Shown: positions 9,615 through 18,663 of the stretch, in pieces
Numbering within the stretch: the stretch's first letter is position 1
Layout of the letters: every line of letters starts with the position of its first letter
Assembly: GCF_000380165.1 (NCBI RefSeq)
Contig: NZ_KB904657.1
Coordinates: 40,831 to 104,830, forward strand
From: Wenjunlia vitaminophila DSM 41686
Lineage (GTDB): Bacteria > Actinomycetota > Actinomycetes > Streptomycetales > Streptomycetaceae
DNA: 64,000 nt
Direction of reading: 5' to 3'
Program-made: the position numbers and the translations under genes
Notes under the pieces: model-generated
The model's input: the letters and a program-made list of their open reading frames with translations, nothing else
Told to the model about the DNA's origin: nothing
The model's database searches: none

Positions 9615-9670
9615 TTGACCACGCCATTCGCACACTCCTACGATCCCACCACCGTTCTGCAATACAGAAC
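9615..9670 (+). promoter_or_regulatory. Sigma-70-type promoter with downstream palindromic operator
   Basis: TTGACC (9615-9620) and TACGAT (9639-9644) are separated by 18 bp. A palindrome GTTCTG-N5-CAGAAC (9654-9670) follows about 10 bp after the -10 box, where a repressor would block initiation. The beta-helix gene starts 53 bp further on. Confidence 0.5.
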
Positions 9671-9722
9671 AGCGTTCTCAAAAGGGGCGCTTCGCATCCC
9701 TTCAGCCCTTCAGGAGTGCCCT

Positions 9723-11864
9723 GTGGACCGCCCCGACACGACCACCCGGCGCCGGATGCTGCGCGCCTCCGGCCTGGCCGGACTGACCGCGGCGGGCGCC
9801 GTGGTCGCCGCCTCCCCCGCCGCGGCGGCTGGCTCGCCCAGCCAGAACCCCCCGGCGTACGACACCGTCAAGGAGTTGCTCGCCCGGTCCCCGCGCCAGA
9901 ACCTCGACGGGGACACGGCACTGGTGAACGGGTACCACCGGCCCGGTGACGGTGGCGGCATGGTCGTGCGCTGGGACGCGTCCTCCACCGCCGCCCCCAA
10001 CGGGGGAACCGTGCTGGCGCCGGCCCAGGCCACGGCTCAGGGCCGCTGGATACAGATGCACGACGGGGTGCAGGACTTCCGTCGGTTCGGACACTTCGAC
10101 GCGGAGCGGCCGGCGGACGACGCCCTCGACGCGATGGTGGAGGACCCCGCGGTGCACCGCGTCGAGGCCCACACCGACCTGCTCTTCACCCGCCGCCACG
10201 TGTTCGACCGGTCCGGGATCGAACTCGACTTCGGGGGACACACCGTCCACTCCACGGGCATCGAGAAGAACACCCATGACAACCCGTTCGGGGCGGTGCT
10301 CGCCTTCCGCGGGACCGTCACCGACACCTCGGTCAGCTACGCCCTGCCCGCCACGGTGATCGAACTCACCGACACCTTCCCGGTGCCGGACTCCTCCGCG
10401 TTCCGGGTCGGCCAGTGGTGGACGGTCCAGGTGGACCCGGTCAAGGGCGGCGGCAGGGACGAACGCGAACTCCAGAAGCTGGTGGAGATCACCGAGATCG
10501 TGGACGGCACCCACGTCCGGATCGGCTATCTCAACGGCTGGGAGCTGGCCCAGGGGCGGACACTGACCTGGACCCGGGTGGAGCCGGTGCGCCGTGCGCA
10601 CGTGCGCGACATGCGCTTCCTCGGTGCGGGCGACGACGAGTACACCGGATCGCACCCGGTGTCCTACGAGTACGCCGTGGACTGCGACGTGCGGGACATC
10701 CACGCCACCGGGACCTTCTGGCCCGTCATCATGCGGCGCTGGTGCACCCGCTTCAGCACCGAGCGGTGCTCGCTGAAGAACCCCCCGACCGTGTTCTACG
10801 GCGGCGCCGGCTACCTCACCCAACAGATCTACTGCCTGTACGGTCGGGTCTCGGACTGCGTGACCAGCAACGTCCGTCACCTCAACGACCTGACGGCCTC
10901 GGCCTACTGCACCGTCGTCAACTGTCACGGCGACGGCGACGACGCCGGTGGCAACCCCTTCACCACCCACGGCCAGTACGAACACGACCTGCTCTTCGAC
11001 GGCAACTCCGGGCTGATGGACATCGCCAACTCCGGGGCGCAGTGGGGGATCTCGGCCAAGCGGATCACCGTCCGCAGACACGTCTGCTCCTGGTTCACCG
11101 CCAACACCAAGATCACTGACCTGACCCTCGAGGACGTCACGGTGATCGCCCGGCCCACCTTCGACCAGGCCGGCACCCTGACCGTCAACGCCGACGGGGC
11201 GCAGGTCCGCGGCTGCACCGCGAAGTTCTTCGCGGTGGCCCAGCGCTCCGCGCGCTCCCGCCGGCCGACCGTGATCAGCGACTGCTCCTTCGCCCTCCCC
11301 GCGGGGACCGTCCTGGTCCAGACGCCGGTCACCGCGCCGGTCCACTTCGAGCGCTGTGTCCTCACCGGACTCGACGGCGTGGTCCTGCGCGGCTCGGGTC
11401 CCGTGCGGTTCACCGACTGCACCCTGGAGGGCGCCAACGGCTCCGCCGCCCCGCTGTCCGTGGGCTCGACCGACCTGGTGGTGGAGTCGGGCGCGCTGCG
11501 GGACACCGGTATCCAGCTCACCGCGGTGCGGGACCAGCGGGTCCACCTCACCGGTGGGGTCCGGCTCTCCGGGACCAACGGCTCGGGAGCGCTGCTGAGC
11601 CGCTCGGACGGCCCCGGCCGGATCACCTGGCAGCTCTCCGGCGTCACCAGCGACACCGACGCTGCCACCGCCCACCTGCGGATCGCCCACGGCACCAACC
11701 ACGTGGCGGCCACCTCCAGCCGGTTCACCGGCGGCCGGCTGCACCTGGAGCCCGACGCCTGCGCCGACGTCCTGTACAGCTCGTGCGTCGAGGACGGCAC
11801 CCAGCGCACCGCGATGCCCCAGGACGGGGACACGGTCCGCACCGACGGCAACCTGGTGTTTTAA
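9723..11864 (+). CDS. Tat-exported right-handed beta-helix (pectate-lyase-like) protein
   Basis: A 713-residue protein starting at GTG 9723 with AGGAG 7-12 bp upstream. The N-terminus TTRRRMLRASGLAGLTAAGAV is a twin-arginine signal with an Ala-rich cleavage site near residue 38. The mature part has repeated short strands (for example VHRVEAHTDLLFTRRHVF, IELDFGGHTV, VLRGSGPVRFTDCTLEGANG) typical of parallel beta-helix carbohydrate-active proteins. The catalytic family and substrate cannot be named. Its relation to the biosynthetic cluster is unclear; it may be a flanking secreted enzyme. Confidence 0.7.
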   Translation: MDRPDTTTRRRMLRASGLAGLTAAGAVVAASPAAAAGSPSQNPPAYDTVKELLARSPRQNLDGDTALVNGYHRPGDGGGMVVRWDASSTAAPNGGTVLAPAQATAQGRWIQMHDGVQDFRRFGHFDAERPADDALDAMVEDPAVHRVEAHTDLLFTRRHVFDRSGIELDFGGHTVHSTGIEKNTHDNPFGAVLAFRGTVTDTSVSYALPATVIELTDTFPVPDSSAFRVGQWWTVQVDPVKGGGRDERELQKLVEITEIVDGTHVRIGYLNGWELAQGRTLTWTRVEPVRRAHVRDMRFLGAGDDEYTGSHPVSYEYAVDCDVRDIHATGTFWPVIMRRWCTRFSTERCSLKNPPTVFYGGAGYLTQQIYCLYGRVSDCVTSNVRHLNDLTASAYCTVVNCHGDGDDAGGNPFTTHGQYEHDLLFDGNSGLMDIANSGAQWGISAKRITVRRHVCSWFTANTKITDLTLEDVTVIARPTFDQAGTLTVNADGAQVRGCTAKFFAVAQRSARSRRPTVISDCSFALPAGTVLVQTPVTAPVHFERCVLTGLDGVVLRGSGPVRFTDCTLEGANGSAAPLSVGSTDLVVESGALRDTGIQLTAVRDQRVHLTGGVRLSGTNGSGALLSRSDGPGRITWQLSGVTSDTDAATAHLRIAHGTNHVAATSSRFTGGRLHLEPDACADVLYSSCVEDGTQRTAMPQDGDTVRTDGNLVF

Positions 11865-11915
11865 TCCTCCCCGCCCAAAAGGACGGGGCATCCTCGAAGG
11901 AGACGCGGTGAGCGC

Positions 11916-11955
11916 GCCCGTGCCGCCGCGCCCGTCAGGGAGCGGCGGCACGGGC
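11916..11955. terminator. Bidirectional terminator hairpin
   Basis: GCCCGTGCCGCCGC (11916-11929) and its exact reverse complement (11942-11955) flank a 12-nt loop in the short gap between two convergent genes. A second weaker stem (CCCCGCCC/GGACGGGG around 11870-11887) precedes it. Confidence 0.7.
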
Positions 11956-11975
11956 GGACGGTGCTCGCCGCCGGT

Positions 11976-13076
11976 TCAGCAGGGGCTCGCCTCGACGATG
12001 CACACCGGGGACGCGGTCTGCACCACGCGCTCAAGCCTGAACCCGGTCTTGGCGAAGACCTCGCTGTACTGGGAGGCCGAACGCTCCTTGCCGCCGACCA
12101 GCAGCATCAACCACAGGTCGATCAGCTTCGCCGGGTGCTGCCGGTTCCCCTTCTCCGGAGCCACGAACTCCATCAGCAGCAGTCGGCCGTCCGGGTTGAT
12201 CGCCTCGCGGACGTTCTTGAGGATCTCGATGACCTGCGGCTCGGGCCAGTCGTGCACGATGTGCTTGAGGATGTAGGCGTCACCGCCCTTGACGTAGGGC
12301 CCGAAGAGGTCCCCACCCTCGATCTCGCACCGGTCGGCGACGCCGGACTCCTGGAGGAACTCCTTGGCGCCGAGCTCGCCCGCGCGCCCGTCGAAGAGGA
12401 TGCCGCGTGACTGCGGGGAACGCTGCAGGGCACCGGCGAGCAGGGCGCCGCGTCCCCCGTACACGTCCACCACGGTCTGGTAGCGGGAGAAGTCGTAGGC
12501 GGCGAGGATGGGCAGTGTCTCCAGGTTGGACAGGTTGCCCATGCCGCCCATGAAGATCTCCGCGTACTCCGGGTTCTTCTCGAGGTACTCGTACGCGCCC
12601 ATGCCCCGCGTCTTGGGAATGGTCGGCTGACCGCTGCGCACCGAGTAGGCGAAGTGGCCCCATTCTTCCCAATGCGTGGGGTGGCCCATCAGCAGTGCTA
12701 TGGGACGCATCGAATTGGGCGAGTCGCTGCGCAGGGCGTCGCCCATGGACGTCATGGTGAAACGCCCGTCGTTCTGCTCGGCGAAGATGTCGTAACTGGC
12801 GAGCAGGCGCATCAGGCGGTGCAGCGCGTCCGGATCGGCGTCGACCTTCTTGGCCAGTTCCTCCGCGGTCTGCGGCCCGGAGTGCAGGGCGTCGGCCACC
12901 TTCAGGTCGGCGGCGACGTAGATGGCCTGTGTGATCATGGAGCTCTGGGTGAGTTCGAGCAGCGCCATCGGGCCCGGCACCATCCGCCGGTGCAGCTTCA
13001 GAAGACGCGCGCGTACGCCTTCCAGGGCGCGGACGAGACGAACGGGCGGCATCTTCGGGCTGGACGATGCGGACAT
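11976..13076 (-). CDS. SAM-dependent O-methyltransferase
   Basis: A 366-residue class-I methyltransferase of the plant/actinomycete small-molecule O-methyltransferase family. The N-terminal part (about 35-110) is the helical dimerisation domain. The SAM site includes VVDVYGGRGALLAG, slightly divergent from DxGGGxG. ILKHIVHDWPEPQVIEILKNV holds the conserved His-Asp of the catalytic region. ATG 13076 was chosen because GGAGGAAACGC precedes it on the minus strand. It probably methylates a phenolic hydroxyl of the pathway product, but the substrate is not evident. Confidence 0.86.
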   Translation of the reverse strand: MSASSSPKMPPVRLVRALEGVRARLLKLHRRMVPGPMALLELTQSSMITQAIYVAADLKVADALHSGPQTAEELAKKVDADPDALHRLMRLLASYDIFAEQNDGRFTMTSMGDALRSDSPNSMRPIALLMGHPTHWEEWGHFAYSVRSGQPTIPKTRGMGAYEYLEKNPEYAEIFMGGMGNLSNLETLPILAAYDFSRYQTVVDVYGGRGALLAGALQRSPQSRGILFDGRAGELGAKEFLQESGVADRCEIEGGDLFGPYVKGGDAYILKHIVHDWPEPQVIEILKNVREAINPDGRLLLMEFVAPEKGNRQHPAKLIDLWLMLLVGGKERSASQYSEVFAKTGFRLERVVQTASPVCIVEASPC

Positions 13077-13467
13077 GCGTTTCCTCCGTGGCGGTTGCAC
13101 AGCGATAAGGGACTTCTCCGCGCGTGCGACCGCCGCAACGTGTAAAGCGCACCACGCGTACTTCAGCGGTCGGGCGGGAACACCAACTCACCCCAGGTGT
13201 TGGTTCGCCCGGGTGACTCTAGAGCGGCACCTCAATGGCGAACAACTTCCTGCTGTTGGTGTTCGGGGAGCGCGTTGAACAGCGCCAACCCCTGGTTTTC
13301 GAACGATAGGTTGACCGGGCCGCTGACGGCGGGAACGCGTCCGTCGCCCCCCGGGGTCGGTGCCGCGGTGGGGCCGTGCAACCGCGGAGCTCCCGCAGTC
13401 GAACGCTCCGGTCGGCACCCGGCACGGAAGGCTCCGCGCCGAGGGGCCGCCGCCCCAGGTGCCGCGT
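13077..13467. other. 391-bp intergenic region
   Basis: This separates the methyltransferase from the ParB-type regulator, both on the minus strand. It contains a CAGTCGAAC element at 13396-13404 that matches one half of the known StrR box, but no partner half at StrR spacing. No gene is seen. Confidence 0.4.
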
Positions 13468-14475
13468 TCACTCGCCCGTGCGCTGTTGGAGCTGCTCGGC
13501 AAGGGTGTTCCAGGCCGCGGCGCAACTGCGGGCCAGGTCGGCGACCTCGGGCACCCAGTGGCCGGGAAGCCCTCTGCCGAGGCTCTCCAGGCCCTCGTCG
13601 TCCACGGCGTAGCGGTGCAGCCAGCGGAAGGTGCGCCGCCCCGCCTCGTTGAGCCGCAGTGAGGGGTCCTCGCTCAGCTTGGCGAGCAGCTTGTGCCGGT
13701 CCACGAGGACGTCGCCCTGGTTCACCGTGGCGCAGCCGGCGGTGGCGGCGGAGCGCGCGGCCACGGTGGCCCGGGGAACCTGGTGGGCACCGGGCACCCG
13801 GTACCTGCCCGGCACCGGGTCCTCGCCGCGCTCGATGCGCTGGCGGACGTCCCGCACCGTCGCCGGGGACAGCCCGGTGGCCCGGGCGACCTCGCGCAGA
13901 CCGGCGTCGGGGCGCTCCTGGAACATCGCCGCGGCCTGCTGCCGGCGGTGGCCCGTGTCCAGCGGACGCAGTCGCCCGTCACGACCGATGCGGGCCCGCA
14001 CCTGGTCAGCCTCGGTCGCCGAGCGGGCACGGATCTTCGAGACGGTCTTGTCCGACAGCGCGGTGGCGGCGGCCACGGCGCGGTCCGACCATTGCGGGTG
14101 GGTGGCGATGATCCGCGCCGCCGCCGCGGCCCGGTCGGTGCGGGACAGGGGGAGGCCGTGGGTGACGTTCGCCTTGACCGCCAGGACGAAGGCCGCTCCC
14201 TCGTCGCAGTCGAGCACCCGCGCCTCGATGACGGTCCGCCCGTTGAGCAGCGCGGCCCTGACCCGGTGGGTCCCGTCGATCACGCGCATGGTCGGCCGGT
14301 GGACGGTGATCGGCGGCAGGGTGCCCGGAGCCTCGGCGAGCATCCGGACGTGGTCGGCGTCCTCGCCGCTGAGCCGCGGCGAGTCCGTGAGGACCAGGTG
14401 GTCGATCCGCACGCTCGTCACCGGGTGTGACTCGAGCCAGACCATGGACGCGGCGATGTCGTCCAGGTCGACCAT
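13468..14475 (-). CDS. StrR-like pathway activator (ParB/sulfiredoxin N-domain plus HTH)
   Basis: A 335-residue protein. Residues about 20-100 form a ParB-type N-domain (SVRIDHLVLTDSPRLSGED, then TMRVIDGTHRVRAALLNG), followed by HGLPLSRTDRAAAAARI and an HTH region with WSDRAVAAATALSDKTVSKI. This order is that of StrR, NovG and BbrI, DNA-binding activators of antibiotic clusters. ATG 14475 is preferred because the family's conserved part begins there. Length is close to StrR (about 350). It is divergent to the sigma-factor gene, with two operator-like palindromes between them. A candidate direct activator of this cluster. Confidence 0.82.
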   Translation of the reverse strand: MVDLDDIAASMVWLESHPVTSVRIDHLVLTDSPRLSGEDADHVRMLAEAPGTLPPITVHRPTMRVIDGTHRVRAALLNGRTVIEARVLDCDEGAAFVLAVKANVTHGLPLSRTDRAAAAARIIATHPQWSDRAVAAATALSDKTVSKIRARSATEADQVRARIGRDGRLRPLDTGHRRQQAAAMFQERPDAGLREVARATGLSPATVRDVRQRIERGEDPVPGRYRVPGAHQVPRATVAARSAATAGCATVNQGDVLVDRHKLLAKLSEDPSLRLNEAGRRTFRWLHRYAVDDEGLESLGRGLPGHWVPEVADLARSCAAAWNTLAEQLQQRTGE

Positions 14476-14547
14476 GGGGAACCTCAGCAACTGATCGTCA
14501 ACTGACTTCTCCGCCAGAGTCAACGCGCACCTCCTAGCCGGCAATCG

Positions 14548-14574
14548 GAAGCGGAATCCACTTCCGGTAACGGC
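14548..14574. promoter_or_regulatory. TetR-type operator, copy 1
   Basis: GAAGCGGAATCC, two variable bases, then TTCCGGTAACGGC. It is nearly identical to 42475-42500, which lies in front of the TetR gene at 42675. The core CGGAAG...CTTCCG is palindromic. It is placed between the StrR-like gene and the sigma-factor gene. Confidence 0.6.
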
Positions 14575-14648
14575 ATTAGAGGTGACGCGCGTGCTCACTG
14601 TCAACCATTGGGACCACCATGAACCTCATTGGTTCACAGGGGAGTTGA

Positions 14649-14667
14649 GTTCGAGTGAGGCTCGAAC
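14649..14667. promoter_or_regulatory. Palindromic operator GTTCGAG-N5-CTCGAAC
   Basis: Perfect 7-bp arms with a 5-bp spacer between the divergent StrR-like and sigma-factor genes. The GTTCGA/TCGAAC arms resemble StrR boxes, but the spacing is shorter. Autoregulation by the StrR-like protein is a reasonable guess. Confidence 0.45.
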
Positions 14668-14773
14668 GAACCTCCACCGGAGTGCCCCGAGACGAGCACG
14701 CCACCCGGGACGCCCCCGTCACACGGGAGGGCGCTCGTACGTCATTGCTACGACCACATGCGAGAACAGGGAT

Positions 14774-15664
14774 GTGACCGTGGACGAAGTCGAGTGGCTG
14801 GCAGACCGGTTCGAGGAGAACCGGCCCCATCTGCGAGCGGTGGCCTACCGGATGCTCGGTTCGCTGAGCGAGGCGGACGACGCCGTCCAGGAGTCCTGGC
14901 TCCGGCTCAGCCGCTCCCACCCTGACACGATCGAGAACCTGAGCGGCTGGTTGACCACGGTGGTGGCCAGGGTGTCCCTGGACATGCTGCGTTCCCGCAG
15001 GTCACGACGGGAAGAGTCACTGGTGGTGGGGGTGCAGGACCCGATCCTCGGCACCGAGGAACCCACCGGGCCCGAGCATGAGGCGCTGCTCGCCGACTCG
15101 GTGGGCCTCGCCCTGCTCGTGGTGTTGGAGACGCTGGCGCCGCCGGAGCGCCTCGCCTTCGTGCTGCACGACATGTTCGCGGTCCCGTTCGACGAGATCG
15201 CCCCCATCGTGGGGCGCACCCCGACCGCGGCCCGGCAGCTCGCCAGCCGTGCCCGGCGCCGGGTGCAGGGGGCGTCCACCGCGTCCGAGTCCGGGCCCAC
15301 CCAGCAACGCCGGATCGTGGACGCCTTCCTCAGCGCGACGCGGGACGGGGACTTCGACGGCCTGGTCGCCGTCCTGGACCCGGACGTGGTCCTGCGCTCC
15401 GACCGCAACGCGGCGCACACCGACAGCGCCCGCGAGGTGCGGGGCGCGATGGCGGTCGCCAAGCAGGCCAGCCTCTACTCCCAGCGGGCCCGTTACGCCA
15501 GGCCCGCCCTGATCAACGGCTCCGTCGGTCTGGCGCTGGTCCGCGACGGGCGGCTCCTGCTGGCCATGGACTTCGTGCTCCGTGGTGAAAGGATCAGCGA
15601 GATCGACGTCATCGCCTCCCCCAGCCGGCTGAACCGGATCGACCTCGTCCTGCTCGACCCGTGA
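14774..15664 (+). CDS. ECF sigma factor with C-terminal SnoaL-like domain (ECF41-like)
   Basis: A 296-residue protein. Sigma region 2 is seen in FEENRPHLRAVAYRMLGSL and the following EADDAVQESWLRL helix. Region 4 is at about 115-165 (LETLAPPERLAFVLHDMF, then FDEIAPIVGRTPTAARQLASRARRRV). The C-terminal 120 residues (QQRRIVDAFLSATRDGDFDGLVAVLDPD) look like the NTF2/SnoaL-type extension that modulates ECF41 sigma factors in place of a separate anti-sigma factor. GTG 14774 begins just before region 2; GTG 14780 is an alternative. It is convergent to the exporter gene. Confidence 0.85.
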   Translation: MTVDEVEWLADRFEENRPHLRAVAYRMLGSLSEADDAVQESWLRLSRSHPDTIENLSGWLTTVVARVSLDMLRSRRSRREESLVVGVQDPILGTEEPTGPEHEALLADSVGLALLVVLETLAPPERLAFVLHDMFAVPFDEIAPIVGRTPTAARQLASRARRRVQGASTASESGPTQQRRIVDAFLSATRDGDFDGLVAVLDPDVVLRSDRNAAHTDSAREVRGAMAVAKQASLYSQRARYARPALINGSVGLALVRDGRLLLAMDFVLRGERISEIDVIASPSRLNRIDLVLLDP

Positions 15665-15675
15665 CCCGGCCACGA

Positions 15676-15728
15676 GGCAGGGCACCGGTCCCGCGCCGCT
15701 GGGGCGCCACCGGGGCCGGTGCCCTGCC
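15676..15728. terminator. Convergent-gene terminator hairpin
   Basis: GGCAGGGCACCGG (15676-15688) pairs exactly with 15716-15728. A smaller GCGCC stem lies in the 27-nt loop. It sits between the 3' ends of the sigma-factor and exporter genes. Confidence 0.65.
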
Positions 15729-15760
15729 GTGTCCTGGGGTCGCTGCCCGTCGGACAGGCC

Positions 15761-17518
15761 CTACGGGGTGAGCTGGGGGGAGTGCTCCTCCTCCGCTTCG
15801 GCGGGCACGGCCTCAAGGCCGGTCCTGACGTGGCGGGGCAGAGCGAACATGCCGAGGAACACCAAGACCTGGATACCCACGCCCCACCACAGAGTGAGGC
15901 TGAAGCTCCGGGAGAAGTTGTGGGCGTTGGCCTCCTCCCCGGCCTTCTCCAGGAGCTCGCCGAGCCGCGCCGGGCCGCCCTCGGCGCTGGCCAGGCAGCT
16001 CTCCGGTACCTCGGTGGGGTCGTGGGAGGCCGAACGTTCCCGCACGCAGGTACGGAAGCCCGCGAGGATGTCGCCCCGCTGGTCATCCGGGACGCCGGCG
16101 GCGGTGAGCTGCTGCTGGAGGGCCGGGACGACCTTGTCCACCCCCCGGTCGGAGTCGTGGTCGATCTGGTTGAAGAAGAAGACGCCGACCAGAGCGACGC
16201 CGAGCGCCATGCCCACCTGCTGGACCATCCCGAGGGTGCCGGAGGCGGAGCCGGCGTCACGGCCGGGAACCCCGGTGAGGATGGCGTCGATCATCGGGGC
16301 CACGACCAGGCCGAAGCCGAACCCGGTGACCACCAGCGGCAGCGCCATCTGCCAGGAACTGATGTCGGGGCCGTAGTGGTCGGCGGCCCACAGGTACGCG
16401 GCGAACCCGGCGCCGTTCAGCGCGGCGCCCCCCATCAGCACCTTGCGGCCGAACCTCGGGGTGAACACCTGCACCGCGAGGCCGGAACCGGTGGCCCCGC
16501 CCACCGCGAACGCGGTGCTGGTCAGACCGGCACGCAGGGCCGACCAGCCGAGGCCCATCTGCATGTACAGCGTCCAGACCAGGAAGAAGCCACCGGCCGC
16601 CAACCAGAACAGCATCCACACCGTCATACCGGCGGAGAAGGCGCGGTTGCGGAACAGGCTGAGGGCCACCAACGGTGAGCCCACCGTCCTGGTGCGGTGG
16701 CTCTCGTAGAGGACGAACAGACCGAGCACCACGACCGCGGACCCCATGAGCAGGAAGATCCACAACGGCCAGCCGCGGTTGCGGCCCTCGGTCAGCGGAT
16801 AGACCAGCAGCAGGATGCCGAGGATGGACACCACGGCTCCGACCAGGTCCACCCTCGGGGCGTTGCGCGGCTTGGACTCCGAGACGAAGAACCAGGCAGC
16901 GATCAGTGCGGCCAGGCCGATCGGCACGTTGACCAGGAAGATCGAACGCCACCCGAGGTCCGCGGGGTTCCACTCGATCAGGGCGCCGCCGGTCACCAGC
17001 CCGATCGCGGAGGCCGAGCCCATCACGCCGCCCCAGATCCCGATCACCTTGCCCCGCTCCTCCGCGGGGAAGGAAACGTGGATGATGGCGAGGATCTGCG
17101 GGACCATCAGGCCGGCCATGGCCCCCTGCAGGAAGCGTGCTCCGATGAGCATCTCCGGGCCCGTGGCGGCACCGCACAGCGCCGAGGCGGCGGTGAAGCT
17201 GGCGACCCCGACGAGGAAGAGGCGCTTGCGGCCGAAGATGTCACCGAGGCGGCCACCGGTCACCAACAGCGCGGCGAAGCCCAGCACGTAACCGGCGACG
17301 ATCCATTCGGCCTGGGCGTACTCGGCGTCCAGGTCGGTCAGGATGCTGGGCAGCACGACGTTGACGATGGTCACGTCGAGCAGGTCCATGAACCCGGCGC
17401 TCAGAATGATCACCAGGGCGATCCAGCGGCGGGGGTCCGGTTCCCGCCGTGCGGGTCCGCCCGGCTCCGGCCGGCCTCCCTTGGGCGCCGCGGAGCGGCC
17501 TTGCGTGTCGTGGGTCAT
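15761..17518 (-). CDS. MFS drug exporter, EmrB/QacA (DHA2) family
   Basis: A 585-residue membrane protein with about 14 hydrophobic segments. The first loop carries motif A (GGRLGDIFGRKR) and the first helix contains FMDLLDVTIVNVVLPSI, typical of DHA2 exporters. A hydrophilic loop (about 440-530) precedes the last helix. Such proteins expel drugs with proton exchange and often provide self-resistance in biosynthetic clusters. ATG 17518 is chosen for good N-terminal alignment; ATG 17536 is an alternative. Upstream sequence shows no clear ribosome binding site. Confidence 0.88.
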   Translation of the reverse strand: MTHDTQGRSAAPKGGRPEPGGPARREPDPRRWIALVIILSAGFMDLLDVTIVNVVLPSILTDLDAEYAQAEWIVAGYVLGFAALLVTGGRLGDIFGRKRLFLVGVASFTAASALCGAATGPEMLIGARFLQGAMAGLMVPQILAIIHVSFPAEERGKVIGIWGGVMGSASAIGLVTGGALIEWNPADLGWRSIFLVNVPIGLAALIAAWFFVSESKPRNAPRVDLVGAVVSILGILLLVYPLTEGRNRGWPLWIFLLMGSAVVVLGLFVLYESHRTRTVGSPLVALSLFRNRAFSAGMTVWMLFWLAAGGFFLVWTLYMQMGLGWSALRAGLTSTAFAVGGATGSGLAVQVFTPRFGRKVLMGGAALNGAGFAAYLWAADHYGPDISSWQMALPLVVTGFGFGLVVAPMIDAILTGVPGRDAGSASGTLGMVQQVGMALGVALVGVFFFNQIDHDSDRGVDKVVPALQQQLTAAGVPDDQRGDILAGFRTCVRERSASHDPTEVPESCLASAEGGPARLGELLEKAGEEANAHNFSRSFSLTLWWGVGIQVLVFLGMFALPRHVRTGLEAVPAEAEEEHSPQLTP

Positions 17519-18132
17519 GCCGTGCCTGCCTGCCACCCGTGGTGTCGAGCCCGACGGGCCGGGTCGGGCCCCTGGCCGTCACGTCCGCCTGCCACGCGTC
17601 CCGCGTTCGGGGCCCACACGCCGGACCGCCTGCCCCACCGGGAGGGCGGTGAGGGATCGAGCGATATGCATGCCATGTCGTGACTCCTTGTCACTCCGGC
17701 TCGGTCTGGTTTCTCGCAGCTATGACGGTGGGCGGGACGAGACTGTGACCGGTGCGCCCGACGGCCGCCCGGGGGACACGTTCTGGCGACGGCCGCGGAA
17801 CGGCGGGACCCGCGGCTGTGGCGCCGGGCCGGGCGGCGGGGGACGACCGCCGGCGGCGCGACGGCACGCAGCGGCGGCGACATGGGAAAGTGCCTTCGCG
17901 CGGACCACGCACGGCATGTGACGTCGTCGGATCGAAGGCACTCGCTGTGTCGGCGGACGGTGCCCCCGGGCGGGGTACCCGGGGCCGCGCCCTCCCGTGC
18001 GGCGCCACGGCTGCGGCCACCGTCCACGGCGTGCGGCGGTTGACGCGATCAGCCCACGGGGGTCATGGCTGATCGGCGCCCGGCCTTGCCCTGCGGGTCG
18101 CAGCGGGAGGGGCGGTTCACGGGGCCGACGTG
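17519..18132. other. 614-bp intergenic region
   Basis: This lies between the exporter gene and the cupin gene, both on the minus strand. It should contain the exporter promoter. I see no convincing coding frame, repeat array or RNA gene. Confidence 0.5.
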
Positions 18133-18663
18133 TCAGGACGTCGGCTGGAGCGCGGCCTTGGCGGCTTCCTCGTCGGCACGGGCGGCCTCCACCAGGACAC
18201 CGGTGGGGGTCAGCCGCATCGGCGCCGTACCGGCGAGCTTCCAGTCGAAGCGGGACGCCAGTTCGAACAGGTCGTCCTGGGTCAGCGGCCCTCCCCGCTC
18301 CTCCTCGGCGCGCAGCGCCGTGGGGTGGTACTCCTCGTAACCGCCGGGGAGGTGCAGGGTCAGGAAGTGGGCCCCGCTCCCGGGCGGGGTGGCCCAGGTG
18401 TGCTCGGTGCCCCGGGTGATGTGCGCCAGCCCGCCCGCGCCGAGTTCGGTGACCTCGCCGTCGATGTGCATGATCAGCGTGCCGTCGATGACGAAGTACG
18501 TCTCCTCGGAGGCGGAGTGGGTGTGCAGGGGCGGCCCGGCCATGGCCGCGTTGACGTGCGCTTCGACGAGGGCTGCGGCACCGCCGGTGACGGCGCTGGA
18601 AAGGACGATCTCGAATCCGCGCCTGCCGGCGGGACGGTCGCCGGGAAGGACGATCGTGGTCAT
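18133..18663 (-). CDS. Cupin-domain protein
   Basis: A 176-residue single-domain cupin. The metal-site motif is present as PLHTHSASEETYFVIDGTL (two His and a Glu) with the second motif in GLAHITRGTEHTWATPPGSG, so a bound Fe, Mn or other divalent metal is likely. ATG 18663 follows AGAGAGGGACT on the minus strand. Related proteins include quercetin-dioxygenase-like enzymes and metal-dependent isomerases; the reaction here cannot be assigned. It lies just left of the hydrazine operon, transcribed away from it. Confidence 0.78.
   Translation of the reverse strand: MTTIVLPGDRPAGRRGFEIVLSSAVTGGAAALVEAHVNAAMAGPPLHTHSASEETYFVIDGTLIMHIDGEVTELGAGGLAHITRGTEHTWATPPGSGAHFLTLHLPGGYEEYHPTALRAEEERGGPLTQDDLFELASRFDWKLAGTAPMRLTPTGVLVEAARADEEAAKAALQPTS

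Larger units (their letters stand above)
9285..9722. other. 438-bp intergenic region with hairpin and promoter
   Basis: Non-coding stretch between the LuxR gene and the beta-helix gene. It holds a perfect 15-bp hairpin (9548-9580), a promoter-like pair (9615-9644) and a palindromic operator (9654-9670), listed separately. No gene is seen. Confidence 0.55.

Noticed and set aside
11866..11900. CCCCGCCC/GGACGGGG stem resembling an IS200/IS605-type end
   Set aside because: No transposase or second end is nearby; a terminator between convergent genes explains it better.
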